From Lachnospiraceae bacterium (GTDB taxonomy: Bacteria; Bacillota; Clostridia; Lachnospirales; Lachnospiraceae): a stretch of DNA of 64,000 bases. A program made the translations under genes and the position numbers. This document shows, piece after piece, positions 1 through 10,129 of the stretch. Below the pieces are notes generated by a model. The model ran no database searches and was not told the origin of the DNA. It saw only the letters and a list, made by a program, of their open reading frames with translations. Each line of letters opens with the position of its first letter. Within the stretch, counting starts at the first letter, position 1. The stretch spans positions 124,001-188,000 of the forward strand of contig JAIEAP010000042.1 in assembly GCA_029071325.1 (NCBI GenBank). The letters are read 5' to 3'.

Positions 1-977
1 CTGTATTTCTCATCGGAAACGATTTTGTTGAGCCCGCGGACAGCGCTCTCCTCCGGCGACTCACATTTATTGACCTTGATATTGGTAATCTGTGTAAACA
101 ACTGATCCAGATTATGAATCTGGGATGCACCTCCGGTAATGTAGATTCCCGCGTGGATGATATCCCGTGCCAACTCAGGGGGCGTCTTCTCCAAGATCAT
201 TTTGATAGAGGTACAGATAGAATTCAGGTTATCTTTGATGGCGTCATAGACTACATCCGCAGAAATCTCCATCTCGATGGGAAGACCGCTTACCACATCA
301 CGTCCCACTACTACCATGCTGCTCTCAAGTCCGGGAGTGCCGGAACCGAGTTCCTCCTTTAAGGCTTTGGCGGTCTTGCTGCCAATCACCAGGTTATAGG
401 TCCTCTTGATGTAACTGATGATGGATTCGTCAATGCGGTTGCCGCCAAAGTGCAGAAGATCGCTGAGCACAAGACCGCCCAGGGATATGACGGAAATCTC
501 TGTGGTATCTGCTCCGATATCCACGATCATGGCTCCGGTGGGCTCATTGACGTTCAGCCCAAGCCCCACTGCGTCCGCCAGCGGCTTCTCGCACAGCAGA
601 ACGGACTTGGGATGCATCTTGCTTTTATAGAAAATATCGAAGAACGCTTTTTTCTCCACTTCCGTGATATCCGTGGGAACCGCCACAATAAACTCTGCAC
701 CCCTTAGCTTATTCTTCAGATGCTTCTCCAGAAATTCCTGTATCATCGCCTGCATATTGTTGAAATCGGCAATCACGCCGTTTACAATAGGAAAGGATAC
801 CTGGATATGCTCAGGGGCCTTTTCATACATGGCATATGCGGCATCCCCAAATGCATACATCTGGTTTTTATTTACAATTGCAATGGTATTTTTTTCGTTG
901 AGTATTTTTCCGGTTGCCTTGCAATATACCTTCATATTAGAAGTCCCAAGATCAATTCCGTAAATGTTATTAGACAT
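1..977 (-). CDS. mreB: MreB/Mbl-like actin homologue, 3' end cut by window
   Basis: This gene encodes a bacterial actin of the rod-shape (MreB) family, which polymerises under the membrane and guides the cell-wall synthesis machinery. About 325 codons are visible and the C-terminus runs off the window. The nucleotide-binding motifs are present: IDLGTSN near residue 8 (phosphate 1), VDIGADTTE near residue 152 (phosphate 2) and a YITGGAS adenosine motif near the end. It starts at ATG 977 behind a GGAGGGAG-like site, and that start overlaps the end of radC by 8 bp, so the two are probably translationally coupled. The sequence is divergent from classical MreB, so it could be one of several paralogues. 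Family assignment is firm; paralogue identity is not. Confidence 0.88.
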   Translation of the reverse strand, partial: MSNNIYGIDLGTSNMKVYCKATGKILNEKNTIAIVNKNQMYAFGDAAYAMYEKAPEHIQVSFPIVNGVIADFNNMQAMIQEFLEKHLKNKLRGAEFIVAVPTDITEVEKKAFFDIFYKSKMHPKSVLLCEKPLADAVGLGLNVNEPTGAMIVDIGADTTEISVISLGGLVLSDLLHFGGNRIDESIISYIKRTYNLVIGSKTAKALKEELGSGTPGLESSMVVVGRDVVSGLPIEMEISADVVYDAIKDNLNSICTSIKMILEKTPPELARDIIHAGIYITGGASQIHNLDQLFTQITNIKVNKCESPEESAVRGLNKIVSDEKY

Positions 978-1683
978 TTCTTTCTCCCTCCGGGGCGCCG
1001 GTCAGCATCCCCTGTTCCCTAAAACTAAAATATTGATTATCTCCGATTATGATATGGTCGGAAAGTGCCACGCCAAGAATACGCCCACCCTCCAGAAGCT
1101 GTCTGGTGATCTGAATATCCTGCCGGCTAGGTAAAATATCGCCGCTGGGATGATTGTGTACCAGTATCATGTGAACGGTGCGGTATTCCAACGCTTTTAA
1201 GAATATCTCCCGGGGTGAAACAAGGGAGGCATTCACTGTGCCGACGGATATCACTGCGTCGTGGATCAGTCTGCACTTGGTGTCAAACATACACAAAAGA
1301 ACGTGTTCTTTCTCTTCATGGCGCAGCCGTTCCATGTAATAGGCGGCAACGGAGCGGGCGTTTTGCAGTACGACCTCATGCATCCGGACCGACATGGAAA
1401 TGCGTTTGGACAGTTCAGCGATACATTTTAGCTGAATTGCCTTTACTCTTCCGATACCGGGGATCTGCTGCAGTTCCGCAAGGCTCATCTGGTGTAATGC
1501 CAGCAAATTGCCGCATTTTGCCGCCAGGATCCGTTTTGCCACTTCCACGGAGGTGGCGCCGCTTGTGCCTGTTCGTATAATGACTGCAAGAAGCTCTGCA
1601 TCCGAGAGAAATTCGGCTCCCCGGTGCTGGCATTTCTCATAGGGCTGTTCCGATGGCGGCAGGTGTTTGGTAGTGATGTTCAT
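970..1683 (-). CDS. radC: RadC family JAB-domain protein
   Basis: RadC-type protein of 237 aa with an N-terminal helix-hairpin-helix part (LQQIPGIGRVKA near residues 71-82) and a C-terminal JAB/MPN domain. The metal-binding JAMM signature HNHPSG...PSRQD is at residues 176-189. RadC proteins are widely conserved but their biochemical role is unsettled; a direct role in DNA repair has been questioned. I chose ATG 1683 over an in-frame ATG at 1734, because 1683 follows a GGAAGG site and gives the usual family N-terminus. The gene lies directly upstream of the mreB-like gene, an arrangement common in Firmicutes. Confidence 0.93.
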   Translation of the reverse strand: MNITTKHLPPSEQPYEKCQHRGAEFLSDAELLAVIIRTGTSGATSVEVAKRILAAKCGNLLALHQMSLAELQQIPGIGRVKAIQLKCIAELSKRISMSVRMHEVVLQNARSVAAYYMERLRHEEKEHVLLCMFDTKCRLIHDAVISVGTVNASLVSPREIFLKALEYRTVHMILVHNHPSGDILPSRQDIQITRQLLEGGRILGVALSDHIIIGDNQYFSFREQGMLTGAPEGERNV

Positions 1684-1750
1684 AAACCTTCCTTCCACTC
1701 TCTCACGGGATTTTGCCCATAGCCCTCCCCACAAGGCATATATCCATATA

Positions 1751-3052
1751 TTAGCACATCAGGCTGTTATTAACAAGTTTCTGTTCATTAAGTTTTTCTA
1801 AAGACATCAAAATCCCCAGTTTCGCGTGATACCATGTCAATCCGCCCTGGAAATACACGGCGTATGGAGGCTTGAGCGGACCGTCTGCACTGAGTTCTAT
1901 GGAGGAGCCCTGGACGAATGCGCCTGCTGCCATGATCACGTCGCTGTCGTAGCCCGGCATAGCCCATGGTTCCGGCGTTACATAACTGTCCACCGGCGCT
2001 GCCGCCTGAATTCCGCGGCAGAACGCAATAAGAGCTTCGGGAGAATTCAGTGTGACCGCCTGTATGATGTCATGGCGGCTTTCCGTGGCATTCGGGATTA
2101 CCGGAAAGCCCAGCCGCTCATAGATGTTCGCCGCAAATATGGCGCCCTTTAATGCGCTTGCGGTTACTACAGGTGCCTGGAATAAGCCCTGATAGAAGGA
2201 ACTGATCACGTTCAGGGAGGCTCCTACCTCCTTGCCCAGTCCCGGAGAGGTCAGACGGAATGCAGCATTCTCTACACACTCCTTCTTTCCCACAATATAT
2301 CCGCCGATGGGCGCAAGCCCGCCTCCGGGATTTTTGATGAGGGAGCCGACGATCATATCAGCGCCTACATCCAGAGGTTCCTGTGTCTCCACGAACTCTC
2401 CATAGCAGTTATCCACCATGCAGATGACTTCCGGCTTGATGCTTTTGATGAAGGCGATCAGTTCGCCGATTTTCTCTACCGACAGACTGGGTCTGGTCTG
2501 ATAGCCCTTGGACCGCTGGATGGTTACAAGTTTTGTCCTCTCTCCCACGGCCTTTCGGATATTTTCATAATCAAAGCTTCCATCTGGCAGAAGATCTACC
2601 TGACGGTACATGATACCGTACTCTGCAAGAGAACCTTTGGAGGGACGGATACCAATGACCTCTTCTAAAGTGTCATAAGGCTTGCCCACCGGAGAGAGAA
2701 GTTCGTCTCCCGGCCGAAGGTTTGACATAAGCGCCAGCGCCAGCGCATGGGTTCCGCAGGTGATCTGTGGGCGGACAAGAGCATCTTCCCCGTGGAAACA
2801 GGAGGCATATACCTTTTCCAGCGTATCCCTGCCCAGATCGTTGTAGCCGTAGCCATTGGATATTGCAAAGCACTCTGCGCTGACCCGGTTGTCCTGCATG
2901 GCACGGATGACTTTCAGTTGATTATATTCTGCCACTTCATCTATGGCGGAAAAACGTTCCTTCAGTTCTGCTTCTATCTGCTCTCCGAAACGGCAGACCT
3001 GTTCGGAAATGCCCATTGCCTGATACATGTCTTTCGTGGAAATCTGATTCAT
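1751..3052 (-). CDS. YnbB-type PLP-dependent methionine gamma-lyase family protein
   Basis: PLP-dependent enzyme of 433 aa in the methionine gamma-lyase / aluminium-resistance (YnbB) branch of the Cys/Met metabolism fold. The likely Schiff-base lysine lies in SLIKNPGGG near residue 240, and a substrate/PLP region ITCGTHALALAL lies near residue 98. The real substrate of this family is not established. The gene sits 13 bp downstream of miaA, with a GAGGAG ribosome site before ATG 3052, so it is probably cotranscribed with mutS-mutL-miaA. In Bacillus the homologue is also found in the miaA-hfq-ynbA-ynbB neighbourhood (family knowledge), which supports the assignment. Confidence 0.85.
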   Translation of the reverse strand: MNQISTKDMYQAMGISEQVCRFGEQIEAELKERFSAIDEVAEYNQLKVIRAMQDNRVSAECFAISNGYGYNDLGRDTLEKVYASCFHGEDALVRPQITCGTHALALALMSNLRPGDELLSPVGKPYDTLEEVIGIRPSKGSLAEYGIMYRQVDLLPDGSFDYENIRKAVGERTKLVTIQRSKGYQTRPSLSVEKIGELIAFIKSIKPEVICMVDNCYGEFVETQEPLDVGADMIVGSLIKNPGGGLAPIGGYIVGKKECVENAAFRLTSPGLGKEVGASLNVISSFYQGLFQAPVVTASALKGAIFAANIYERLGFPVIPNATESRHDIIQAVTLNSPEALIAFCRGIQAAAPVDSYVTPEPWAMPGYDSDVIMAAGAFVQGSSIELSADGPLKPPYAVYFQGGLTWYHAKLGILMSLEKLNEQKLVNNSLMC

Positions 3053-3065
3053 TTCATATTACTCC

Positions 3066-4013
3066 TCATAGTATGTGTCTTTGGTGCAGCATTGTGCATA
3101 TATATTCCAGTATGTCCGTTTCCCGGTATGTCCATTCCGGTTTATTGACCCAGATGACGTCGCGCTCCCGCTTGAACCATGTGAGCTGACGTTTGGCAAA
3201 ATGCCGGGTATCTCTTTTTAAAATATAGACTGCCTCATCATAGGACAGTTCTCCGTTCAGATAACGCAGGATTTCTTTGTAGCCCAGCCCCTGCATGGAT
3301 ACCATGTCCCCAGTGCAGCCCATCTTCTGTAATGCGCGGACCTCATCCACAAGACCGTGCGCAAGCATTTCATCGACGCGCCGGTCAATCCGTTCATAGA
3401 GCCGCTGCCGTTCGTCGTTAAGCACAAAGTATGCAAACTGGTAAAGCGATTCTTTGCTGCGTTCTTCCTCATTGTGATCGGAAATAGGCTGTCCGCTCTT
3501 CTCAAAATATTCCAGAGCACGGATGACACGCTTGCGGTTATTGGGATGGATTGCTTTCGCAGATGCAGGGTCTATCTTAGCCAGCTTCTGGTGCAGATAT
3601 TCGTTCCCGAAGCTGGCTGCCTCCGCCGCAAGCTGCCTGCGGTATGCATCGTCCTTTTCCTGTTCCGTAAAATCAATGTCATAGACAAGGGCCTGGATAT
3701 AAAACCCGGTGCCGCCCACAATCAAAGGAATATTTCCTCTGGCATAGATTTCCTCCATGCGCTGTTTTGCCATCTCCTGAAAGCGAACTACATGAAATTC
3801 CTCGAAGGGACTTAATTCATCTATCAGATGATGGGGGATGCCCTGCATTTCCTCCGGCGTGATCTTGGCGGAACCGATATCCATGTGACGGTATACCTGC
3901 ATGGAATCCGCAGAAATGATCTCGGCATGGATACGCTTGGCCAGTGCAACGGATAATTCTGTTTTTCCTACGGCCGTGGGGCCGGTCAGTATTACAAGTG
4001 GTTTTTGATTCAT
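3066..4013 (-). CDS. miaA: tRNA dimethylallyltransferase MiaA
   Basis: Transfers a dimethylallyl group to N6 of A37 in tRNAs that read UNN codons (i6A37). The 315-aa protein has the P-loop GPTAVGKT at residues 11-18, the DSMQVYRHMDIGSAK substrate region near residue 36, the GGTGFYIQAL motif near residue 100 and a C-terminal KRDTRHFAKRQLTWFK tRNA-binding segment. An in-frame ATG at 4076 would overlap mutL. I prefer ATG 4013, which follows an AAGGATG site and leaves a 28-bp gap. The order mutS-mutL-miaA is typical of Firmicutes. Confidence 0.96.
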   Translation of the reverse strand: MNQKPLVILTGPTAVGKTELSVALAKRIHAEIISADSMQVYRHMDIGSAKITPEEMQGIPHHLIDELSPFEEFHVVRFQEMAKQRMEEIYARGNIPLIVGGTGFYIQALVYDIDFTEQEKDDAYRRQLAAEAASFGNEYLHQKLAKIDPASAKAIHPNNRKRVIRALEYFEKSGQPISDHNEEERSKESLYQFAYFVLNDERQRLYERIDRRVDEMLAHGLVDEVRALQKMGCTGDMVSMQGLGYKEILRYLNGELSYDEAVYILKRDTRHFAKRQLTWFKRERDVIWVNKPEWTYRETDILEYICTMLHQRHIL

Positions 4014-4041
4014 GTCATCCTTGTCCTTTGTGCCGATCGTG

Positions 4042-5865
4042 TCACAGCACACGTTTGAATTTCTTCTCAATATCATATTTGCTCATGGAAATGATGGTGG
4101 GGCGTCCATGCGGACAGTTATAGGGATTTTCAAGCTCCATCAGTTCTTGCATCAGGCGTTCCATCTCCGGCAGGCTGATACGCTGGTTCCCCTTGATCGC
4201 AGCCTTACAGGACATGGAAGCCAGCTTATCTAAAATCACCTCCGGAGCCGAATCGCTGTGAATATCCTGGGTCAGCTCTCCTAACATTTCCTGCAGGATA
4301 TCACAGGGATCGATTTTGTACAGATTGCCGGGAACTCCGCAAATACTGTATTCCATACCGCCGAAATGTTCGATCACGAAGCCGAGATCGGTGAACTGCG
4401 GCAGGTAATGCTTAAGTGTCTCCGCTTCCCGGACGGACAGCGTCATGACAATGGGAGGACTGACTGCCTGTGACGTCAGTTCTTTCTCGGCAAGCTGACG
4501 GCGCATGCGTTCATAGAGTACCTTCTCGTGGGCCGCATGCTGGTCAACAATGAAAAGCTTGTCTTCATATTCCACCAGCCAGTAGGTATCAAAGAGCTGA
4601 CCGATAATTTTGTGCTTTGCCATCTCCTGTCTGGAGAGAAAGGAGGTTTGTTCGTAAGTACCGTAAGTATTCTCTTCCCTTATCTGAGATGCGGCAGAGC
4701 CTTTTGGTTCTACAGGCGGGACATATTTCTTTTCATAGGGGCTGTCCCGGCGGACTGCCTGCAGGACCTGTTCCAGACGGCGGTGTTCAAAGGGCTCCGG
4801 CATGATGGGGCCGGAAACAATCTGGTCTGCCCCGCGTTCTGCGGGCTTCTCCTGTACCGGCACCTGCGGGATCATATCCCGGTTTTTTAAATCTTTGCCC
4901 AGAGCCTCTGTCAGCTGCTGATAGATTTCTTGTTGTCTGGAAAAACGCAGTTCCATTTTGGTGGGATGCACGTTAATGTCCAATTGCGAGCTGTCGATGG
5001 TGAGATACAGCACCGTCAGCGGATACTGGTGCTGCATCAGGAAGGGTTTGTATGCTTCTTCAATGGCACGGGCAATGACCTGGCTTTTGATAAAGCGCCC
5101 GTTGACAAAATATACCTCATAATTGCGGTTGCCCCGGGAAATATTTGGTTTTCCAATGAACCCCTCCACCGTAAACAGAGGGGTCTCGTGTCTGACTTCT
5201 AAGAGCGAGCGTGTGATATCCCTGCCATACAGATGATAAATAATATCTTTGACATTGCCGTTCCCGGAGGTCTGGAGTTTGATCTGATTGTTGATGATCA
5301 GCTTGAATGCCACGTCCGGATGGGAAAGCGCCATGTGCTGCATCAGATCATGGATGTAACTGCCCTCTGTCTGGGCGGATTTTAAGAATTTCTTTCGGGC
5401 GGGTGTATTGTAAAAAAGATTGCGCACCAGAAATGTCGTGCCGTCCGGCGCACCGATCTCCTCACATCCGCATTCCTTAGAGCCTTCGATCTGATATCTT
5501 GTCCCTGTGAAATCTGCGCTTGTCTTGGTGATAAGCTCCACCTGGCTGACGGCTGCGATGCTGGACAGGGCCTCCCCGCGAAAGCCTAATGAGGTAACAG
5601 ACATTAAGTCTTCTACGGAACGGATCTTGCTGGTAGAATGGCGTAGAAATGCAAGGGGAATCTGCTCCTTTTCGATTCCGCAGCCGTTGTCAGAGATGCG
5701 GATCAGGGAGATTCCGCCCTCCTTGATCTCTGCCGTGACAGCAGACGCACCTGCGTCAATGGCGTTTTCTACCAACTCCTTGACCACAGAGCTGGGGCGT
5801 TCTACCACCTCTCCTGCGGCTATCTTATCAATGGTTTCCTGACTTAGCAATTCAATCTGCGGCAT
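4042..5865 (-). CDS. mutL: DNA mismatch repair protein MutL
   Basis: MutL couples mismatch recognition by MutS to strand incision. The 607-aa protein has the N-terminal GHKL ATPase motifs ENAIDAG (33-39), DNGCGI and GFRGEAL. The C-terminal domain carries the endonuclease signature DQHAAHEKVLYE and the zinc-site motif CPHGRP. It is therefore a nicking MutL, as expected in a bacterium without MutH. I chose ATG 5865, which has an AGGAGG site just upstream; another ATG at 5883 overlaps the mutS stop and gives six extra residues. It follows mutS directly and precedes miaA. Confidence 0.97.
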   Translation of the reverse strand: MPQIELLSQETIDKIAAGEVVERPSSVVKELVENAIDAGASAVTAEIKEGGISLIRISDNGCGIEKEQIPLAFLRHSTSKIRSVEDLMSVTSLGFRGEALSSIAAVSQVELITKTSADFTGTRYQIEGSKECGCEEIGAPDGTTFLVRNLFYNTPARKKFLKSAQTEGSYIHDLMQHMALSHPDVAFKLIINNQIKLQTSGNGNVKDIIYHLYGRDITRSLLEVRHETPLFTVEGFIGKPNISRGNRNYEVYFVNGRFIKSQVIARAIEEAYKPFLMQHQYPLTVLYLTIDSSQLDINVHPTKMELRFSRQQEIYQQLTEALGKDLKNRDMIPQVPVQEKPAERGADQIVSGPIMPEPFEHRRLEQVLQAVRRDSPYEKKYVPPVEPKGSAASQIREENTYGTYEQTSFLSRQEMAKHKIIGQLFDTYWLVEYEDKLFIVDQHAAHEKVLYERMRRQLAEKELTSQAVSPPIVMTLSVREAETLKHYLPQFTDLGFVIEHFGGMEYSICGVPGNLYKIDPCDILQEMLGELTQDIHSDSAPEVILDKLASMSCKAAIKGNQRISLPEMERLMQELMELENPYNCPHGRPTIISMSKYDIEKKFKRVL

Positions 5866-5876
5866 ATGCCCTCCTG

Positions 5877-8519
5877 TTACCATCTGTTCTTCACTTTGTT
5901 CTGCAGTTCATTCAATTTGTTTAACGCGTCGATGGGCGTTAGAAGGCTGATATCCAGATCCCGGATCTCGTTTAATATTGTATCGTTATCCAGAGTGTCG
6001 AGCAGGGACATCTGCCGAAGATCCACTTCATCCAGTTTGTTCCTGCCCCGCCCCGCAGAAGTCTCTGTACTGATATTCTGGATGATCAGGGTCATATCGT
6101 TATTGACTAATTCCTCTACGATCTCCTTTGCCCGCTCTATGACATGGTCAGGGACACCTGCAAGCTTGGCGACCTGGATGCCATAGCTCTTATCGGCTCC
6201 GCCTTTGATGATCTTGCGCAGGAAAACGATATCATCGCCCTTTTCCTTTACGGCAATACAGTAATTGTTGACGCCGGACAGCTTTCCTTCCAGTTCGGTC
6301 AGCTCATGATAGTGGGTTGCGAACAGCGTTTTGGCGCCTAGGAGCTTGGGATTGCTGATGTGCTCCACCACTGCCCATGCAATGGATAATCCGTCGAAGG
6401 TGCTGGTTCCCCTGCCGATCTCATCCAGGATCAGGAGGCTGTTGGCGGTAGCATTGCGGAGGATATTGGCAACCTCCGACATCTCCACCATAAAGGTGCT
6501 CTGCCCGCTTGCAAGATCATCCGAGGCGCCTACACGGGTAAAAATACGGTCCACAATTCCGATCTTAGCTGAGCGCGCCGGAACAAAGCTTCCAATCTGA
6601 GCCATCAGCACGATCAGGGCAGTCTGCCGCATATAGGTGGATTTTCCTGCCATGTTGGGGCCGGTGATGATGGATACGCGATGCCCGCTGTTATCCAGGT
6701 AGGTGTCGTTGGCCACAAACATTTCATTCTGTATCATTTTCTCTACGACGGGATGTCTGCCGTCCTTAATGTCAAGAATACCTTTTTCGTTTAATTTGGG
6801 ACGGCAGTAGTCATTCTGCTCTGCCACTGCTGCCAGTGACGCAAACACATCGATTTTGGCCACTGCTTTGGCGGTCTTCTGGATGCGTACCACCTCGTCG
6901 GCCACCTTCTGGCGCACTTCCCGGAACAATTCGTATTCCAGATTGACCAGCTTGTCCTCTGCTCCCAGGATCACGTCCTCCAGCTCTTTGAGCTCAGGCG
7001 TTATGTACCGCTCAGCATTTGCAAGGGTCTGCTTGCGCGTAAAATAGTCCGGGACCAGATTCTTGAAGGAATTGGTGACTTCCAGATAATAGCCGAAAAC
7101 CTTATTGTATTTGATCTTAAGATTGCGGATGCCGGTTTTCTCCCGCTCCTTTGCCTCCAATTGCGCCAGCCAGTTCTTACCGTCGGTTTTTGCTCTGCGC
7201 AGGCGGTCTACTTCCTCAAAATACCCTTCTTTTAGGATGCCGCCTTCATGAACCGTAATGGGGGGCTCCTCACAGATTGCCTGGTCGATCAGTTCATACA
7301 GTTCGTCCAGGGTATCCAGTTCCTCATATAGCCGTACCAGCAGCGGCGAGTGAAAATCACTCATCAGCGTTTTGATGGGAGGCAGCATGTGGATGGAATT
7401 CTTAAAGGAAAGAAGATCCCGTGGATTTGCCGTCTGGTATGTAACCCGTGTGATCAGGCGTTCCAGATCATAGACGGGATTCAGGTATTCTCGGATTTCT
7501 TCCCGGGTAATTGCGTTCCCGTTCATTTCGTCGATGGCATCATAGCGTTCTTCTATCTCGGCCTTTTCAATCAGAGGCTGTTCTACAAAGCTGCGCAAAG
7601 TTCTGGCCCCCATTGCCGTTCTGGTCTTGTCTAAGACCCACAACAGAGAACCCCGCTTCTGCTTTTCCCGGAGCGTTTCCACTAACTCCAGATTACGGCG
7701 GCTGGAGCTGTCTATCACCATAAATTTCCCTGTGGTATAGGGATGAATAGATACAAGGTTAGACAGGCTGTTCTTCTGTGTCTCATAGAGATACTTTAAA
7801 AGTGCGCCTGCGGCAGTGACGCCGCTTTCGTAATCGTCTAATCCCAGTCCGCTTAAGTCTTTTACGTGAAAATGCTCCGCCAGAGTCCGCTTGGCAGTCT
7901 CATCCGCAAAGTACCAGGAATCCAGAGAATAGATCACGATGCCCAAGCGTGCCCGCATATCCTCGATATCAATGCCGCTGATGTAAAATGCCTCGTTACA
8001 GATAATCTCGGAGGGCTGATATTTATTGATCTCATCTAATAACTTGCGCTCAGAATCCACCTCGGTCACAAAATAATCCCCGGTGGATATATCCGCAGCA
8101 GACAGACCGTAGCTTTCGTCCATATAAGCAATACAGAGAATGTAATTATTCCGGCTTTCGTCCAGCGCCTGAGCATTGACGGTAGTTCCCGGTGTGACAA
8201 CCCTGGTGACTTCACGTTTTACCATGCCCTTGGCAAGCGCCGGATCCTCCACCTGCTCACAGATTGCTACCTTATACCCTTTTTTCACAAGCCTGGTAAC
8301 GTATGTCTCCGCGGCATGATAGGGCACGCCGCACATAGGAGCGCGTTCTTCCATACCGCAGCTTTTTCCGGTAAGGGTCAGTTCCAGTTCCCTGGAAACG
8401 GTAACGGCATCATCAAAGAACATTTCATAAAAGTCACCCAGACGGTAGAACAGGATGCAGTCCTTGTAGTCCTCATGTGTTTTCAGATAATGCTGCATCA
8501 TTGGTGTATATTCGCTCAA
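5877..8519 (-). CDS. mutS: DNA mismatch repair protein MutS
   Basis: MutS (880 aa) recognises base mismatches and small loops. The mismatch-contacting FYE motif is at residues 30-32. The C-terminal ABC-type ATPase has Walker A GPNMAGKST, the DEIGRGTSTFDG Walker B/signature block and ATHYHEL. Length and domain order (mismatch, connector, core, clamp, ATPase) are normal for MutS1. It lies 14 bp downstream of the FAD-dependent dehydrogenase gene and its stop abuts mutL, so mutS, mutL and miaA are probably expressed together. Confidence 0.98.
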   Translation of the reverse strand: MSEYTPMMQHYLKTHEDYKDCILFYRLGDFYEMFFDDAVTVSRELELTLTGKSCGMEERAPMCGVPYHAAETYVTRLVKKGYKVAICEQVEDPALAKGMVKREVTRVVTPGTTVNAQALDESRNNYILCIAYMDESYGLSAADISTGDYFVTEVDSERKLLDEINKYQPSEIICNEAFYISGIDIEDMRARLGIVIYSLDSWYFADETAKRTLAEHFHVKDLSGLGLDDYESGVTAAGALLKYLYETQKNSLSNLVSIHPYTTGKFMVIDSSSRRNLELVETLREKQKRGSLLWVLDKTRTAMGARTLRSFVEQPLIEKAEIEERYDAIDEMNGNAITREEIREYLNPVYDLERLITRVTYQTANPRDLLSFKNSIHMLPPIKTLMSDFHSPLLVRLYEELDTLDELYELIDQAICEEPPITVHEGGILKEGYFEEVDRLRRAKTDGKNWLAQLEAKEREKTGIRNLKIKYNKVFGYYLEVTNSFKNLVPDYFTRKQTLANAERYITPELKELEDVILGAEDKLVNLEYELFREVRQKVADEVVRIQKTAKAVAKIDVFASLAAVAEQNDYCRPKLNEKGILDIKDGRHPVVEKMIQNEMFVANDTYLDNSGHRVSIITGPNMAGKSTYMRQTALIVLMAQIGSFVPARSAKIGIVDRIFTRVGASDDLASGQSTFMVEMSEVANILRNATANSLLILDEIGRGTSTFDGLSIAWAVVEHISNPKLLGAKTLFATHYHELTELEGKLSGVNNYCIAVKEKGDDIVFLRKIIKGGADKSYGIQVAKLAGVPDHVIERAKEIVEELVNNDMTLIIQNISTETSAGRGRNKLDEVDLRQMSLLDTLDNDTILNEIRDLDISLLTPIDALNKLNELQNKVKNRW

Positions 8520-8533
8520 AATAATTCTTCCTC

Positions 8534-10129
8534 CTACATATGGTATCTGCCAGCAACTGCCTCCGCCACCTTCATACCGTCCATGGCAGCGGACATAATG
8601 CCTCCGGCGTAACCGGCGCCTTCGCCGCAGGGATATAAGCCTGCCACATTACTTACAAAGTTCTCGTTCCGGTGAATGCGCACCGGTGATGAGGTACGGC
8701 TTTCCACCCCGGACAGAATGGCATCTTCCCGGTTATAGCCGGGGATGTATTTAGGAAAACTCTCCATCCCGGCAATGAATGCTTCGTTGACGGAAGCCGG
8801 AAAAAGCTCCCGCAGATTGGCAAAGGCACAGGCGCCTTTGGTCTGGCTTTCAAATTCCCCGTAGGAAACAGAACTGCGGTCTGCCTTATAATCCCCATAT
8901 AGCTGCTGGGGAATGCTGCCGTTGCCAAGCGCATATGCTCTGCGTTCCAATTCCTGCTGGAATGCAACGCCGCATAAGGGCCCATCCCCTGGGAAATCCT
9001 CCGGTGTTACTGATACGATAATGGCGCTGTTGGCATTTAACCCGTCTCTGGCGTGATAGCTCATACCGTTGACTGCCAGCATTCCCTCCTGGGAGGAGGC
9101 ATTGACTACATAACCTCCCGGACACATACAAAACGAATAGACGCCTCTGCCCTGGGGCAGGTTCGCGGTAAGCTTATAGGAGGCTGCGGGAAGCGCCGGA
9201 TGGGAATGTCCCTGATACTGACATGCATTGATCATGGACTGGGGATGCTCCACACGCATGCCTACCGCAAAAGATTTTGCCTCCATGGCAATCCCCTGCT
9301 CCTTAAGCATTCGAAAGGTATCTCTGGCGCTGTGTCCGATGGCTAGAACGGCAGCTTCTGCCGGAATAGTCAAAGTTTCATCCATTGTTTTCACTACAAG
9401 CCCCTGCAGCATATTATTTTCCACCAAAAGCCCCGTTACCTGATGTAAAAAGCGGTAAGTTCCGCCAAGCCGCGTAATCTCTGCCCGCATATTGGCAACT
9501 ACCTTCTTTAGAATGTCGGTCCCGATATGAGGTTTATTCTGCCAGAGAATTTCTTCCGGGGCGCCCAGCCGCACCAGTATCTCCAGCACTTCGCGATTGC
9601 GCCCAGCCGTGTCTTTCACCAGGGTATTGAGCTTACCGTCCGAAAATGTTCCGGCGCCCCCTTCGCCAAACTGGACATTGGTATTGGCGTCCAGCGTTCC
9701 GCCGGACCAGAAGTCTGCAACGGCCTGACTGCGCCGCTCCACATCCATTCCGCGTTCCAGCACGACGGGGTGATACCCGTGCAGGGCAAGTTCATAGGCG
9801 CAGAACATTCCGGCAGGGCCGCTCCCAATCACCACCGGAGGCGTGTTCATTATATGTTCTCCAGGGGAAGGAAAATGATAGCGCACATCCTGTGCCAAAG
9901 CAATCTGGGGACCGCGGTTTTTCTTAAGCAGCCGGCTCTCATGAGACACTTTGACATCCACTGTATATACGACGGACAACTCCCTGCGGCGTCTCGCATC
10001 GATGGATTTCTTGCGGATGTGAAGTTCCAAAAGCTCCGGCGGGCTGATATGCAGCGCTCGACATACTTTATTGCGCAGATCATCTTCTTTGTGTTCCATT
10101 GGTAATTTTATCTGGTGTATCCGAATCAT
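8534..10129 (-). CDS. FAD-dependent dehydrogenase (COG2509 type)
   Basis: Flavoprotein of 531 aa. Residues 1-90 form a small N-terminal domain, followed by a dinucleotide-binding GSGPAGMFCAYEL motif near residue 102 and an ending that matches the family's C-terminal FAD-contacting region (CGEGAGYAGGIMSAAMDG). The family is common and its substrate is unknown. The start codon overlaps the stop of the neighbouring HI0933/BaiN-type flavoprotein gene by 4 bp, so the two flavoproteins are translationally coupled, which suggests related roles. No membrane segments or signal peptide are seen. Confidence 0.88.
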   Translation of the reverse strand: MIRIHQIKLPMEHKEDDLRNKVCRALHISPPELLELHIRKKSIDARRRRELSVVYTVDVKVSHESRLLKKNRGPQIALAQDVRYHFPSPGEHIMNTPPVVIGSGPAGMFCAYELALHGYHPVVLERGMDVERRSQAVADFWSGGTLDANTNVQFGEGGAGTFSDGKLNTLVKDTAGRNREVLEILVRLGAPEEILWQNKPHIGTDILKKVVANMRAEITRLGGTYRFLHQVTGLLVENNMLQGLVVKTMDETLTIPAEAAVLAIGHSARDTFRMLKEQGIAMEAKSFAVGMRVEHPQSMINACQYQGHSHPALPAASYKLTANLPQGRGVYSFCMCPGGYVVNASSQEGMLAVNGMSYHARDGLNANSAIIVSVTPEDFPGDGPLCGVAFQQELERRAYALGNGSIPQQLYGDYKADRSSVSYGEFESQTKGACAFANLRELFPASVNEAFIAGMESFPKYIPGYNREDAILSGVESRTSSPVRIHRNENFVSNVAGLYPCGEGAGYAGGIMSAAMDGMKVAEAVAGRYHM